Source: Ciona savignyi (taxonomy: Eukaryota > Chordata > Ascidiacea > Phlebobranchia > Cionidae). From it: DNA of 64,000 nucleotides. Shown piece by piece: positions 63,701 to 64,000 of this stretch. The notes under the pieces were generated by a model. The model had not been told where the DNA came from and made no database searches. It worked only from the letters and a program-made list of their open reading frames with translations. The first letter of the stretch is position 1. Every line of letters starts with the position of its first letter. Both the position numbers and the translations under genes were made by a program. The stretch spans positions 1 through 64,000 of the forward strand of contig CH003293.1 of NCBI GenBank assembly GCA_000149265.1, read 5' to 3'.

Positions 63701-64000
63701 TGTACCTGATAATAACGAAATTACAACTCAGTCTAGTAATATCGCTGCATGCAATGGTGGCGATTACGTGTATGATTATTCGGGCATAATTAATTCTCCC
63801 AACTATCCGAACAACTACTACGATAATTTAATGTGTACTTGGCAGATTAGAATTCCGTACTACAACTACATAGTTCGACTAACTGTTCTGGAATTTTATA
63901 CAGAATCATGTTGTGACGTACTATCTGTTTACAATGGACCTTATGATACTTATCAGTTACTGGTGGAATGGCGGGGGAATATTTTTTCTGGTCAACAAGT
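60795..64000 (+). CDS. Secreted VIT domain plus multi-CUB protein (3' end outside window)
   Basis: Exons 60795-60920, 61226-61478 and 61540 to beyond the right edge, with phases 0 and 1. Exon 1 encodes a signal peptide (MKVRNDIIKLPILLWFVALS, cleavage probably near QAS). Exon 2 and the start of exon 3 encode a VIT-like domain: LHAYLPEDAELTSFSMNTEG, VQYNGKKVDQRKAHDILERA, then HIKAKKKMTFSINYK. In known animal proteins this domain normally precedes a von Willebrand A domain. Here it runs straight into CUB domains: a divergent one (61700-62035, with SPNYPQAYPN but lacking early cysteines), then Cys-bearing CUBs starting near 62118, 62532, 62937, 63342 and 63750. Thr-rich linkers separate them. The frame stays open to the window end. 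Likely a secreted matrix or recognition protein; function unknown. Confidence 0.85.
60951..61201 (-). mobile_element. tRNA-derived SINE, copy F
   Basis: A reverse-oriented copy filling most of intron 1 of the VIT-CUB gene. The plus-strand text contains GGATGGGATAGGATATATTT, GATGGGAAAACCAAGGGGGT and CCTTGTCCAAGGACACATCA. Confidence 0.82.
62532..63749 (+). repeat. Tandem CUB-domain duplications, about 405-bp unit
   Basis: Units start at the first CUB cysteine at 62532, 62937 and 63342 (405 bp apart) and the next begins at 63750 (408 bp). Long stretches are identical between units, for example the text coding WQIRLPSYSYVVQLT and YYSTSRDM, which indicates recent duplication or gene conversion. 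The unit at 63750 and the one before 62532 are more diverged. Confidence 0.9.

Noticed and set aside
62752..63789. Frames at 62752-63018 and 63565-63789 with near-identical proteins
   Set aside because: These are shifted-frame readings of the duplicated CUB units, not separate genes.

Overview
The window looks like nuclear DNA of a tunicate, most likely a Ciona-type ascidian. It is AT-rich and intron-rich, with many short introns, and it holds recognisable orthologues of the animal genes FEZF, COG5 and GPR22 next to lineage-specific lectin, mucin and CUB genes. A dispersed tRNA-derived SINE family occurs seven times. There are no bacterial-type operons. Gene models were built by hand from reading frames, GT/GC-AG splice sites and intron phase. 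In the lectin, COG5, GPR22, mucin and VIT-CUB genes, phase closes at every junction I used.

Layout. (1) 545-7532, minus: a secreted multi-C-type-lectin protein (signal peptide, four CTLDs, then the start of a coagulation factor 5/8 discoidin domain) running off the left edge. Its introns hold a hAT-type MITE and a SINE. (2) 7533-13829: non-coding, apart from one doubtful GPCR-like remnant near 8969-9686. (3) 13830-19955, plus: a Fezf-type transcription factor with an Eh1 repressor motif and six C2H2 fingers; finger 4 is broken by several small indels in this sequence. (4) 20232-36869, minus: COG5, a Golgi tethering subunit, 20 coding exons and about 813 aa, with one GC-AG intron. (5) 31217-33869, plus: a GPR22-like GPCR lying wholly inside a COG5 intron on the opposite strand, the same nesting seen in vertebrates. 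(6) 37205-53848, plus: one giant gene of 11 exons, about 4,570 aa, Ser/Thr-rich, with several internal repeat arrays and no family I recognise. It is head-to-head with COG5 (335 bp between start codons) and needs a one-base frame change at a UUU-UGA site in exon 8. (7) 54656-55030, plus: a small basic ORF. (8) 56311-58992, plus: a mucin-like single-pass membrane protein. (9) 60795 to the right edge, plus: a secreted protein joining a VIT domain (as in inter-alpha-trypsin inhibitor heavy chains) to at least six CUB domains, three of them nearly identical tandem copies.

The genes do not form a pathway. FEZF and COG5 are convergent with probably overlapping 3' ends, COG5 and the giant gene probably share a promoter region, and GPR22 is nested in COG5. 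The lectin, mucin and VIT-CUB genes are extracellular-type proteins that could serve surface recognition or matrix functions, which is inference from domain content only.
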